Positions 1 through 4,442 of a stretch of DNA of 6,675 nucleotides are shown here, in pieces; the first letter of the stretch is position 1, and every line of letters starts with the position of its first letter. The notes under the pieces were generated by a model, which saw only the letters and a program-made list of their open reading frames with translations, ran no database searches and had not been told where the DNA came from. Made by a program: the position numbers and the translations under genes. The DNA lies in the NCBI GenBank assembly GCA_964388985.1, contig CAYMCJ010000053.1, positions 1-6,675 on the forward strand, given 5' to 3'. Source of the stretch: CAYMCJ01 sp964388985. Lineage in GTDB: Bacteria; Patescibacteriota; Patescibacteriia; Patescibacteriales; CAYMCJ01.

Positions 1-38
1 CCTTATGGAGCTATCTTATAAATGAATAAACAGAAATT

Positions 39-539
39 TTATTGCGCCTCCACATTTCCCGCATTAGGATTTGGGTCATTAGGATCCGGACATTCGCCAT
101 CAAGATTGGACTGCGCATTGCATAAAGTTCCGTCAATTCTTTCGCACATCGGGGCTGGTGTGTCCACGCCTTTAACTTGCCCGCCGGTAATCGCGCAATA
201 AATTTCTGCTTCATTTTCATAGCCGGTAATTTTTACTCCGCCTACCGGACATTGGCCGCGTAAAAAAGCCCACTCTTCGCATTGCCGGTTGTCTTCGAAA
301 AGGCAAACTCCATATTCGCCTTTTTTATTTTTTCTAATTTCCAACTTGCCGCCCTTTTCGGTGCAATTAACGGAAGCGGGGTTAGCTATGTTGGCAATTG
401 GTTCACCACCGGTTTCATTTACCGTAGCTTCCGGAGTTTTTGTTTTAGAAGTGTCTACCGGTTTATTAGTAAGAGAATTTTGGCAGCCGGCTAAAATGAA
501 AATTAAACTCGCGCCGAGAACTAAAAATGTTTTTTTCAT
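39..539 (-). CDS. DUF333-type lipoprotein with two four-cysteine units
   Basis: Predicted secreted, lipid-anchored protein of 166 residues and unknown function. The N-terminus is a lipoprotein signal: KK at 2-3, a hydrophobic stretch at 5-17, and lipobox L16-A17-G18-C19, so mature Cys19 should carry the lipid. A low-complexity Thr/Pro/Asn spacer (about 20-50) follows. Residues 52-98 match the DUF333 pattern (ANPASVNC...GG.LEIRK...G.YGVC.F.....CEEWAF..G.C), with Cys at 59, 79, 87 and 97. Residues 111-151 look like a diverged second copy, with Cys at 115, 132, 140 and 150. DUF333 proteins are often labelled putative hemolysins on weak grounds; I infer no toxin activity. No Shine-Dalgarno site precedes the ATG. 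tRNA-His lies 33 nt upstream on the same strand, so co-transcription is possible. The stop is TAA. The 38 nt after it, to the window edge, show nothing recognisable. Confidence 0.85.
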   Translation of the reverse strand: MKKTFLVLGASLIFILAGCQNSLTNKPVDTSKTKTPEATVNETGGEPIANIANPASVNCTEKGGKLEIRKNKKGEYGVCLFEDNRQCEEWAFLRGQCPVGGVKITGYENEAEIYCAITGGQVKGVDTPAPMCERIDGTLCNAQSNLDGECPDPNDPNPNAGNVEAQ

Positions 540-572
540 AATAATTTAATATTATAATTATTAATTTTGGTG

Positions 573-644
573 GGTGGCTAGAGGGAATTGAACCCTCGCC
601 AGCGGCGCCACAAGCCGCTGTTCTACCATTAAACTATAGCCACC
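573..644 (-). tRNA. tRNA-His (anticodon GUG)
   Basis: A full cloverleaf can be folded. The anticodon stem GCGGC/GCCGC holds loop TTGTGGC, with anticodon GTG at 611-609. The T arm is GAGGG-TTCAATT-CCCTC, and the D stem pairs GTTT with GAAC. The acceptor is the 8-bp type expected for tRNA-His: G-1 is encoded at 644 and pairs with C73 at 573. CCA is not encoded next to C73, so the 3' end should be completed by CCA-adding enzyme; an ACCA lies 2 nt further on by chance or as a remnant. The gene lies between the methyltransferase and the lipoprotein gene on the same strand. Confidence 0.95.
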
Positions 645-653
645 ATAATGTAA

Positions 654-682
654 TAAATATTTTAATTATTAAAGTTTATCAA
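654..682 (-). promoter_or_regulatory. Possible promoter of tRNA-His
   Basis: On the minus strand TTGATA (677-682) and TATTTA (654-659) are separated by 17 bp, and transcription would begin a few bases before the tRNA 5' end at 644. The -35 element is one base off consensus, but the -10 is weak and the stretch is AT-rich, so this is tentative. Confidence 0.3.
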
Positions 683-685
683 TAA

Positions 686-785
686 GTCACGGCTCCTCTT
701 GCCCTGTCGGGCAAGCACCATTGCCCCGCTATGCCTGCGGCAGCGGGATGTCTGGCTCCAACGCCAGCCAAACTAGAGCCACCAT
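686..785 (-). pseudogene. tRNA-His-like remnant broken by palindromes
   Basis: Plus-strand bases 770-785 (AAACTAGAGCCACCAT) match the 5' end of the intact tRNA-His at 631-646 with one mismatch. The next tRNA block, ACCATT, is found at 717-722. Between and beside these blocks lie hairpins: CTTGCCC/GGGCAAG (698-704/709-715), CCCGCT/AGCGGG (725-730/742-747) and CTGGC/GCCAG (752-756/763-767). A CAC followed by GGCTCCTCT at 688-699 may be a worn anticodon region. The piece cannot fold as a functional tRNA. I infer a duplicated tRNA 5' half invaded by short palindromic elements. It lies 42 nt upstream of the intact tRNA in transcription order. Confidence 0.5.
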
Positions 786-787
786 GA

Positions 788-802
788 ACCGGTAAAGCCG
801 GT
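788..802. repeat. Small hairpin after the methyltransferase gene
   Basis: ACCGG/CCGGT with a 5-nt loop, 26 nt beyond the stop of the methyltransferase gene. It has no T-tract on the minus strand, so it is a poor intrinsic terminator. The neighbouring 803-830 stretch is an AT-rich run with a repeated CAATTT motif. Confidence 0.35.
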
Positions 803-828
803 AATTTTAAATTTCCAATTTTCAATTT

Positions 829-1374
829 CTATTTCTGCAATGTATAAAAAAATATCTTGTTTTTATTTTCCAATTCAATTTCCTTATCCGCTTTCTGGTT
901 TGGCAAAGAAAAAGCATAACTGATAATTTTCGTCCCGGGCTTACATTCCTGTTTAAATTTATCAGCTAATTTTTTTATCATTTTCTGATTTAAATAACAA
1001 TAAATCAAATTTGCCTCGCTCAAATCAACTTTAAATAAATTTTTCTTTATAATTTTAATATTACTTTTGCTTAAGCTGGTTTGTATTTTAGCAATTAACC
1101 AAGGCAAAAACAAATTTTCAATACCAAATAATTTACTCTGAGGGCATCTTTTTTCAAAGGCGCGCAGAAACCCGGCCTGGCCGCAACCTAATTCATAAAC
1201 TGTAAAATTTTCACTATTTTTATATTCTAATCCATCTATTATCCTTTTTATCAATTTACTTTTGGTTGAAATAAACGGGGCATAACCGCGGAAAATAATA
1301 TTAAAAAATTCACAAATAAAAAATACAATAATTAAAAAAAGAAAGATGACAATAAATACTAATAAAATATTCAT
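829..1374 (-). CDS. Membrane-anchored class I SAM methyltransferase, FAM173-like
   Basis: Protein of 181 residues. Residues 2-21 form one strongly hydrophobic helix, probably a membrane anchor with the catalytic part in the cytoplasm. GYAPFIST (30-37) leads into a Rossmann methyltransferase fold. Motif I is YELGCGQAG (60-68) and the acidic residue after strand 2 is E86 in FGIEN. The later blocks NLFKVDLSEANLIYCYL and PGTKIISYAFSLP resemble the small transmembrane-anchored protein lysine methyltransferases of the FAM173/ATPSCKMT type, where a similar order (PF..T, DLGSG, L..KL, PG..V.S..F.LP) is known. The relation is my inference from motif order; the substrate is unknown and could be a protein or a small molecule. 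No Shine-Dalgarno site precedes the ATG, and the stop is TAG. The gene lies between the tRNA-Arg and tRNA-His loci. Confidence 0.8.
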   Translation of the reverse strand: MNILLVFIVIFLFLIIVFFICEFFNIIFRGYAPFISTKSKLIKRIIDGLEYKNSENFTVYELGCGQAGFLRAFEKRCPQSKLFGIENLFLPWLIAKIQTSLSKSNIKIIKKNLFKVDLSEANLIYCYLNQKMIKKLADKFKQECKPGTKIISYAFSLPNQKADKEIELENKNKIFFYTLQK

Positions 1375-1390
1375 ATAATTAATTTAAACC

Positions 1391-1422
1391 ATTAATAATT
1401 CGTAATTAATAATTTTTAATTG
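1391..1422. repeat. AATTCGTAATT-family repeat
   Basis: An AT-rich stretch with the core AATTCGTAATTAATAATT, between the methyltransferase start and the tRNA-Arg remnants. The same AATTCGTAATT core occurs at 5821-5908 and inside truB at 6381-6419, which marks it as a dispersed short repeat of this genome. Confidence 0.5.
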
Positions 1423-1428
1423 TTTTAT

Positions 1429-1493
1429 GTACGCCCAGAGGGAATCGCCCCGCTATTCAGCGGGGTTTCAAAGCTTCGCTTCTTTAAAACCCT
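1429..1493 (-). pseudogene. tRNA-Arg 3'-end remnant interrupted in the T arm
   Basis: Plus-strand 1429-1447 matches the 3' end of the intact tRNA-Arg (1507-1525) at 17 of 19 bases. It is then interrupted by a perfect hairpin, CCCCGCT-ATTC-AGCGGGG (1448-1465), and about 20 nt with a smaller AAGC/GCTT hairpin. AACCCT (1488-1493) then continues the T arm where the intact gene has AATCG|AACCCT. The rest up to the intact tRNA is diverged. I infer a duplicated tRNA whose T loop took a palindromic insertion. Confidence 0.5.
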
Positions 1494-1507
1494 ATCTAAC
1501 TTCCTAG

Positions 1508-1579
1508 TACGCCCGGGGGGAATCGAACCCTCGTAGCCAGCTTAGAAGGCTGGTGTTCTATCCATTGAACTACGGGCGC
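1508..1579 (-). tRNA. tRNA-Arg (anticodon UCU)
   Basis: Complete cloverleaf: acceptor GCGCCCG/CGGGCGT (one G-U pair at the end), D arm GTTC/GAAC, anticodon stem CCAGC/GCTGG with loop CTTCTAA and anticodon TCT at 1546-1544, T arm GAGGG/CCCCC with one A-C mismatch, and discriminator A at 1508. It reads AGA/AGG codons. CCA is not encoded. Degenerate copies of the same tRNA lie on both sides. Confidence 0.95.
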
Positions 1580-1589
1580 GCAAAAATAT

Positions 1590-1730
1590 CAATTGTAAAG
1601 AGGAAATAACCCCCATAATCCCGCTGAAACGGGACTGGTGTTCTACCGCGCCCGCCTGACTTGTGTCAAAAGGTCGGGCGGGTCCATTGCCTGTCCCGCT
1701 AGTAAAACGTAGCGGGAAACTACGGGCGCA
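1590..1730 (-). pseudogene. tRNA-Arg ghost with two D-arm palindrome insertions
   Basis: Three plus-strand blocks, CTGGTGTTCTAC (1635-1646), CCATTG (1684-1689) and AACTACGGGCGC (1718-1729), line up in order with the intact gene (1550-1579), with one base difference in all. Block 1 and block 2 are separated by a hairpin with 10-bp arms 1651-1660/1673-1682 (one T-G pair). Blocks 2 and 3 are separated by TCCCGCTA/TAGCGGGA (1694-1701/1710-1717), a perfect 8-bp stem. A further hairpin TCCCG/CGGGA (1619-1634) stands where the anticodon arm should be. GAGGAAATAACCCCC (1599-1613) may be a worn T arm. A functional tRNA cannot fold without removal of the insertions. Confidence 0.6.
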
Positions 1731-1740
1731 TATCTTTTCT

Positions 1741-1764
1741 AAAATAAATCCCGATTACTCGGGA
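1741..1764 (-). terminator. Rho-independent terminator after the TrmH-family gene
   Basis: On the minus strand TCCCGA-GTAA-TCGGGA (1764-1749) is followed by TTTATTTT. It lies 33 nt beyond the TGA stop of the RNA methyltransferase and would end the sdpR-sdpI-trmH transcript. The stem also resembles the CCCG/CGGG palindromes nearby, so it may be one of them serving as a terminator. Confidence 0.6.
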
Positions 1765-1797
1765 CATCTCTAAATATATCAAAAATTAAGACAAAAG

Positions 1798-2577
1798 TCA
1801 ATTCATTCTTTGCCTTAGGGTTTCAAATAATATTATGGCCGCGCTGACGGAAACGTTCAGGGAATCGGCCCGGCCCAACATGGGAATTTTTATTAATTCG
1901 TCGGCCGCTTCCAGCCAAGCCTGACTCAAACCCTTGTCTTCCCGTCCTAAAACTATAGCGCTTGACCCGCTAAAATTCGCCTTAAGATAACTTTCCTTGG
2001 CTGTCAAAGCGGCGGCGAAAGATTTAATTTTATTTTTCTTAAGCCAATCTTTGGTTTCTTTGATGGAAGCAATAATAATTTTCTTGAAAAAAACCGCCCC
2101 GCGGCTGGACCTGATTACATTATGATTATAAATATCGGTCTGCGGCTCATTGATAATAACGGTCGCCACACCGACGGCATCGGCCGTCCTTAGGATAGCG
2201 CCCAAATTGCCCGGCTTCTCTAAAGCTTCTAAAATAACCACTAAAATATTTTTACTTAAATCAATATCGGAAAAATTAAAAAATCTGGGGCGAGCCAAAG
2301 CCAGCCAGCCGTCCGGATTTTCCCTGACTGATATTTTTTCAAACACTTTTTGGCTGACAAAATTTATCCGGTTAAATTTTAATTTTAATCTGTTTTCTTC
2401 GGCCAATTCCGAACAAAAAAACAATTCCGTTAAATTTATTCCGGCCTGTTCGGCTGCTTCTATTTCTTTTCGGCCTTCAATTATAATTAAATCCCGCTTT
2501 TTTCTCTCCCGATTCTTACGCAATTTTATAATATTTTTAATTTTCTGATTTTGGAGGCTGATTATTTTTTCTTCCAT
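1798..2577 (-). CDS. TrmH/SpoU-family RNA 2'-O-methyltransferase
   Basis: Predicted SAM-dependent RNA ribose 2'-O-methyltransferase of the SPOUT superfamily, RlmB/TrmH-like, acting on rRNA or tRNA in the cytoplasm. I start it at the ATG at 2577 (MEEKIISLQN), because family members begin just before an ISLQN.KIK-type motif. An ATG at 2604 would add nine residues (268 in total) and lengthen the overlap with sdpI; neither start has a Shine-Dalgarno site. Numbered from 2604, residues 35-110 fit the substrate-binding domain (IIEGRKEIEAA). The SPOUT motifs follow: motif 1 EKPGNLGAILRTADAVG (129-145, Asn133 and Arg139), SSRGA (166-170), motif 2 IVLGREDKGL (217-226), and motif 3 IPMLGRADSLNVSVSAAI (240-257), which forms the knot. 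It is the last gene after sdpR and sdpI. The exact target nucleotide cannot be told. Confidence 0.92.
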   Translation of the reverse strand: MEEKIISLQNQKIKNIIKLRKNRERKKRDLIIIEGRKEIEAAEQAGINLTELFFCSELAEENRLKLKFNRINFVSQKVFEKISVRENPDGWLALARPRFFNFSDIDLSKNILVVILEALEKPGNLGAILRTADAVGVATVIINEPQTDIYNHNVIRSSRGAVFFKKIIIASIKETKDWLKKNKIKSFAAALTAKESYLKANFSGSSAIVLGREDKGLSQAWLEAADELIKIPMLGRADSLNVSVSAAIILFETLRQRMN

Positions 2578-3232
2578 ATTTTTTTTCATTAATATATAAA
2601 ACATACGAATAACCGACTGTTCCCAAAACCATAACTAAAACAGTAGCAATAAATATTGGCAAACGGAAACTAATCGAAATAAAATTCATAGCCATCATGG
2701 CCAAGCCGCCGACTATAAAAATTTTCCCGCCAACCCGGTGGGTTTTATTCCAGACTTCTTCGGAGGACAGAGTCCAGGGCGTGCGGATACCCATAAACCA
2801 ATTCGGCTTAATTTTACCCATATAATTGCCAATAATTATAAAGAGAATTCCGACCAATAACGGCACCCATAAACCAACCGAGATATTATAACCTAAAGCA
2901 TTAAAGCCGGTGATAAAATATATGACTGTCATGAAAAAAACAATAAAACCTTTAAAAATATGATAAACTTTCCTAAACTGCTGATAACGCTCTTTTCTGG
3001 GGTCAATCAGAGGCAAAGCCAAAAATAATAAATACACTCCTAAAATTATAGCTGGAAATAAAAAAGCGGCTGTGGCGCGCGAGCCATAATTATCCACTTC
3101 CCCGGCCATATTCCAATGAATCGGCACCCGCTCCGGAAAATGAACATAAAAATAAAATGATGAAATTATGGCCAGACCAACTAAAATAATCGGCCAAATT
3201 TCGGTTTTAATTGTTGGTTTAATTGAATTCAT
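2537..3232 (-). CDS. sdpI: SdpI-family membrane protein (DUF1648 + SdpI)
   Basis: Multi-pass inner-membrane protein resembling Bacillus SdpI, which gives immunity to the SdpC toxin and can hold the repressor SdpR at the membrane. I start it at the ATG at 3232 (MNSIKPTIKTEIW, 231 residues). A TTG at 3274 is open too, but that stretch consists of TGCAAAT repeats. The DUF1648 part has FPERVPIHWNMAGEVDNYGS between the first and second of about six hydrophobic segments. The SdpI part has IGNYMGKIKPNWFMGIRTPW and EEVWNKTHRVGGK before the last two segments. The hydrophilic tail is encoded over the start of the RNA methyltransferase gene: 41 nt overlap, in another frame. It follows sdpR, the usual order of the pair. 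No toxin gene is visible, so toxin immunity here is unproven. Confidence 0.88.
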   Translation of the reverse strand: MNSIKPTIKTEIWPIILVGLAIISSFYFYVHFPERVPIHWNMAGEVDNYGSRATAAFLFPAIILGVYLLFLALPLIDPRKERYQQFRKVYHIFKGFIVFFMTVIYFITGFNALGYNISVGLWVPLLVGILFIIIGNYMGKIKPNWFMGIRTPWTLSSEEVWNKTHRVGGKIFIVGGLAMMAMNFISISFRLPIFIATVLVMVLGTVGYSYVLYINEKKYGRKNNQPPKSEN

Positions 3233-3241
3233 AATAGAATA

Positions 3242-3307
3242 ATGCAAATCTGCAAATGTATGCAAATGCTTCAAATTTAAATATGCAAATAATTTGCGGA
3301 ATCCGCA
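3242..3307. repeat. TGCAAAT repeats and palindromes between sdpR and sdpI
   Basis: TGCAAAT occurs at 3243, 3251, 3261 and 3284, with a TTCAAAT variant at 3270. The first steps are 8-10 bp. The last copy forms GCAAATAATTTGC, a perfect palindrome (3285-3297), and it runs into TGCGGA-A-TCCGCA (3295-3307). This could be an operator array for the ArsR-type protein, or just a short-repeat expansion. It explains the open TTG extension of sdpI (KHLHTFADLHY). Confidence 0.55.
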
Positions 3308-3313
3308 TTTAAT

Positions 3314-3574
3314 TTATTTAAAAAATTTAATTAAACTCTTGGCTGCTTCTTCAAACACGCTTAAATTCAGGGAATAAATTATTTCCTGCCCTTGCCGATG
3401 AGAAGTCACCAGCTCGGCATTTTTCAATATATTTAAATGATGTGACAGGGAAGGCAGGCTAATATTAAAATGCCGGCCGATCTCCCCGGCCGCCAAATCT
3501 TTTTTTTTAAGCAACTCCAAAATCTTCCGACGGGTCGGGTCAGCCAAGGCCTGTATTGTTCTATTTAAAATCAT
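3314..3574 (-). CDS. sdpR: ArsR-family repressor, SdpR-like
   Basis: Small winged-helix transcription repressor of 86 residues, normal for the SdpR type. It opens with the family signature ALADPTRRKILELLK (9-23). The helix-turn-helix follows, AAGEIGRHFNISLPSLSHHLNIL (28-50), with recognition helix SLPSLSHHLNILKNA, then a wing around TSHRQGQEIIYSLN. None of the clustered Cys/His metal-binding residues of metal-sensing ArsR members are present, so it should respond to something other than metal. In Bacillus SdpR represses sdpRI until SdpI sequesters it at the membrane. The same circuit is inferred here from the sdpI gene 80 nt downstream. No Shine-Dalgarno site is seen. Candidate operators are the inverted repeat at 4048-4073 and the TGCAAAT array. 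Confidence 0.88.
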   Translation of the reverse strand: MILNRTIQALADPTRRKILELLKKKDLAAGEIGRHFNISLPSLSHHLNILKNAELVTSHRQGQEIIYSLNLSVFEEAAKSLIKFFK

Positions 3575-3578
3575 AGTT

Positions 3579-3591
3579 AAAAATAAGAATA
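3579..3591. repeat. Left 13-nt inverted repeat flanking the S23 gene
   Basis: AAAAATAAGAATA is the exact reverse complement of 4001-4013, on the other side of the broken S23 gene. Both are low-complexity, so chance is possible, but the pair brackets the gene closely. Confidence 0.35.
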
Positions 3592-3606
3592 AAAAAAAAT
3601 AAAAAT

Positions 3607-3999
3607 TTATTTGTAATTATTTTGTTGATTTTTAAGAAAACCAATATAGCAATTTATAGCTATTTCAATATTTCTGCCCTCTTTATATAAGTTATTAAAT
3701 ATTGCTTGATTAATATAATTTTCATCCAAAGCAACATATAGCTGATCCAATACTTCATTTAGAGAACCGCGAGCCGTTCTACAAAATTGTATATTTTCTT
3801 AAAAATTATATCTACCACATCCTTCGGCAATATTAGAATGAATTGATATGGACGCTCTTCTAATTTGAGCTGTAAGACAATATAATTCTTCTTTGGGAAA
3901 AGATTTTGTTATTGCGTATATATTTTTTCTAAATTTTTTAGCCAACTGCCAAGCTTTTACATCTTCAAATGAGTGTTTCTTCTTGTTTTCGTCGTACAT
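3607..3999 (-). pseudogene. Four-helix-bundle S23 protein, broken by one in-frame TAA
   Basis: Product of the 23S rRNA intervening-sequence (S23) / diversity-generating-element Avd-like four-helix-bundle family, whose role outside IVS elements is unclear. Residues 1-66 match well: SFEDVKAWQLAKKFRKNIYA, FPKEELYCLTAQIRRASISI and SNIAEGCGRYNF. The codon after RYNF is TAA (3799-3801). The same frame then continues without a break for 63 more residues to the TAA at 3607: ENIQFCRTARGSLNEVLDQL matches the second half of the family (F..FL..ARGSL.E...QL). The whole, about 130 codons, is a normal family length, so a single base change, for instance from AAA or GAA, explains it. A sequencing error or strain polymorphism is possible. 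If translated as is, a 66-residue fragment lacking the last two helices results. Confidence 0.8.
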
Positions 4000-4000
4000 A

Positions 4001-4036
4001 TATTCTTATTTTTCTTTTTATTCTTATTTTTCTTAT
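4001..4036. repeat. Two 18-nt tandem repeats upstream of the S23 gene
   Basis: TATTCTTATTTTTCTT is found at 4001 and again at 4019, a tandem repeat of 18-nt period. The first copy contains the right-hand member of the inverted repeat flanking the S23 gene. On the coding strand this is a purine-rich leader (AAGAAAAATAAGAATA) just before the ATG. Confidence 0.5.
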
Positions 4037-4047
4037 TTTTTATTTTC

Positions 4048-4073
4048 TTTAGATATTTAGCCAACTATCTAAA
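4048..4073. promoter_or_regulatory. Operator-like inverted repeat
   Basis: TTTAGATA (4048-4055) and TATCTAAA (4066-4073) are perfect 8-bp arms with a 10-bp spacer, touching the -10 box of the promoter at 4073-4100 and covering its expected start site. It is well placed for a repressor such as the ArsR-type product of the same transcription unit. The link is inferred. Confidence 0.45.
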
Positions 4074-4100
4074 TTATATCATATTAACATAATTTGTCAA
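4073..4100 (-). promoter_or_regulatory. Consensus sigma70-type promoter
   Basis: On the minus strand TTGACA (4100-4095) and TATAAT (4078-4073) are both exact consensus, with a 16-bp spacer. It stands directly after the terminator of the RNA gene and points at the S23 pseudogene, sdpR, sdpI and the RNA methyltransferase, so it probably drives that group. Arms AAATTAT/ATAATTT (4071-4077/4089-4095) lie within it. Confidence 0.75.
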
Positions 4101-4103
4101 ATG

Positions 4104-4157
4104 GAAAAAATAAAAAAACGGATTACAACCTTTAAGGAAGGGGTATATAATCCGTTT
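4104..4157 (-). terminator. Rho-independent terminator of the RNA gene
   Basis: On the minus strand AAACGGATTA (4157-4148) pairs perfectly with TAATCCGTTT (4125-4116), and a run of seven Ts (partly shared with the stem), one A and six more Ts follows to 4105. This strand-specific T-tract fixes the direction of the RNA gene. Confidence 0.85.
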
Positions 4158-4436
4158 AAGATAAGGGTGGTGAATTTTTCCTGAAGGGACCAACCTCTAT
4201 TGAGTAGCAAAGCTACACCGAGGGGAAAATCGCCTGTCAAAGGACTAGCTGATTTTAAATTGGTCCTTTTGAACCCCCTAACTATCTTTAGCTATTCGTT
4301 TCTTGAAAACAAAAAACAAAAACTAAAAAATGGCAAGGGGATAATTAACTTTAGCTGGAAACAATTTCGAAAATATGCCTTTTCAAGCTTCTTTTAACTT
4401 ATTTTCCAAACTGATCTCCCGGCTTTATATTTGATG
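4104..4436 (-). ncRNA. Structured RNA gene of unknown family
   Basis: A stretch of about 330 nt without a plausible protein, with a good promoter upstream (4443-4470) and a strong terminator at its end. Its 3' domain folds into nested long-range helices. AAGATA (4158-4163) pairs with 4283-4288, continued by AGGG/CCCT and GGT/ACC. Inside this, the 10-bp helix 4184-4193/4260-4269 has one G-U pair. Inside that are AAAATC/GATTTT (4226-4231/4251-4256), CCTC/GAGG (4194-4197/4220-4223) and the hairpin GTAGC-AAA-GCTAC (4204-4216). The 5' domain has CTTGAAAA/TTTTCAAG (4302-4309/4380-4387). I looked for signatures of tmRNA (tRNA-like ends), RNase P RNA (GAGGAAAGTCC) and SRP RNA (GGAAG loop) and found none. 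It may be a diverged housekeeping RNA or a new class. The start is approximate. Confidence 0.65.
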
Positions 4437-4442
4437 AATAAA

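Noticed and set aside
289..549. Plus-strand frames over the lipoprotein gene, and similar plus-strand frames at 2150-2548 and 5197-5385
   Set aside because: They are antisense shadows of well-supported minus-strand genes, without motifs of their own.
1429..1730. CRISPR-like or tRNA-array interpretation of the repeated pieces
   Set aside because: There are no regular direct repeats with unique spacers, and only one copy folds into a full tRNA.
1798..1800. UGA recoded as glycine, as in some candidate phyla
   Set aside because: TGA ends two conserved genes at normal family ends (TrmH-family and TruB) and no in-frame TGA is seen inside a gene.
3233..3274. SdpI starting at the TTG at 3274
   Set aside because: The extra residues are read from TGCAAAT repeats and do not resemble the family; the ATG at 3232 fits better.
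4161..4171. Plus-strand AAGGGTGGT resembling the conserved T-box riboswitch sequence
   Set aside because: The following ACCGCG is missing, no plus-strand gene lies downstream, and the bases form a helix in the minus-strand RNA.
4200..4397. 65-codon plus-strand reading frame (MSSKATPRGK...)
   Set aside because: It is antisense to the structured RNA gene, lacks a ribosome site and family resemblance, and its sequence is explained by RNA helices.
4104..4436. Calling the RNA gene tmRNA, RNase P RNA or SRP RNA
   Set aside because: Size fits the first two, but no tRNA-like ends, no RNase P core sequence and no SRP loop sequence could be found.
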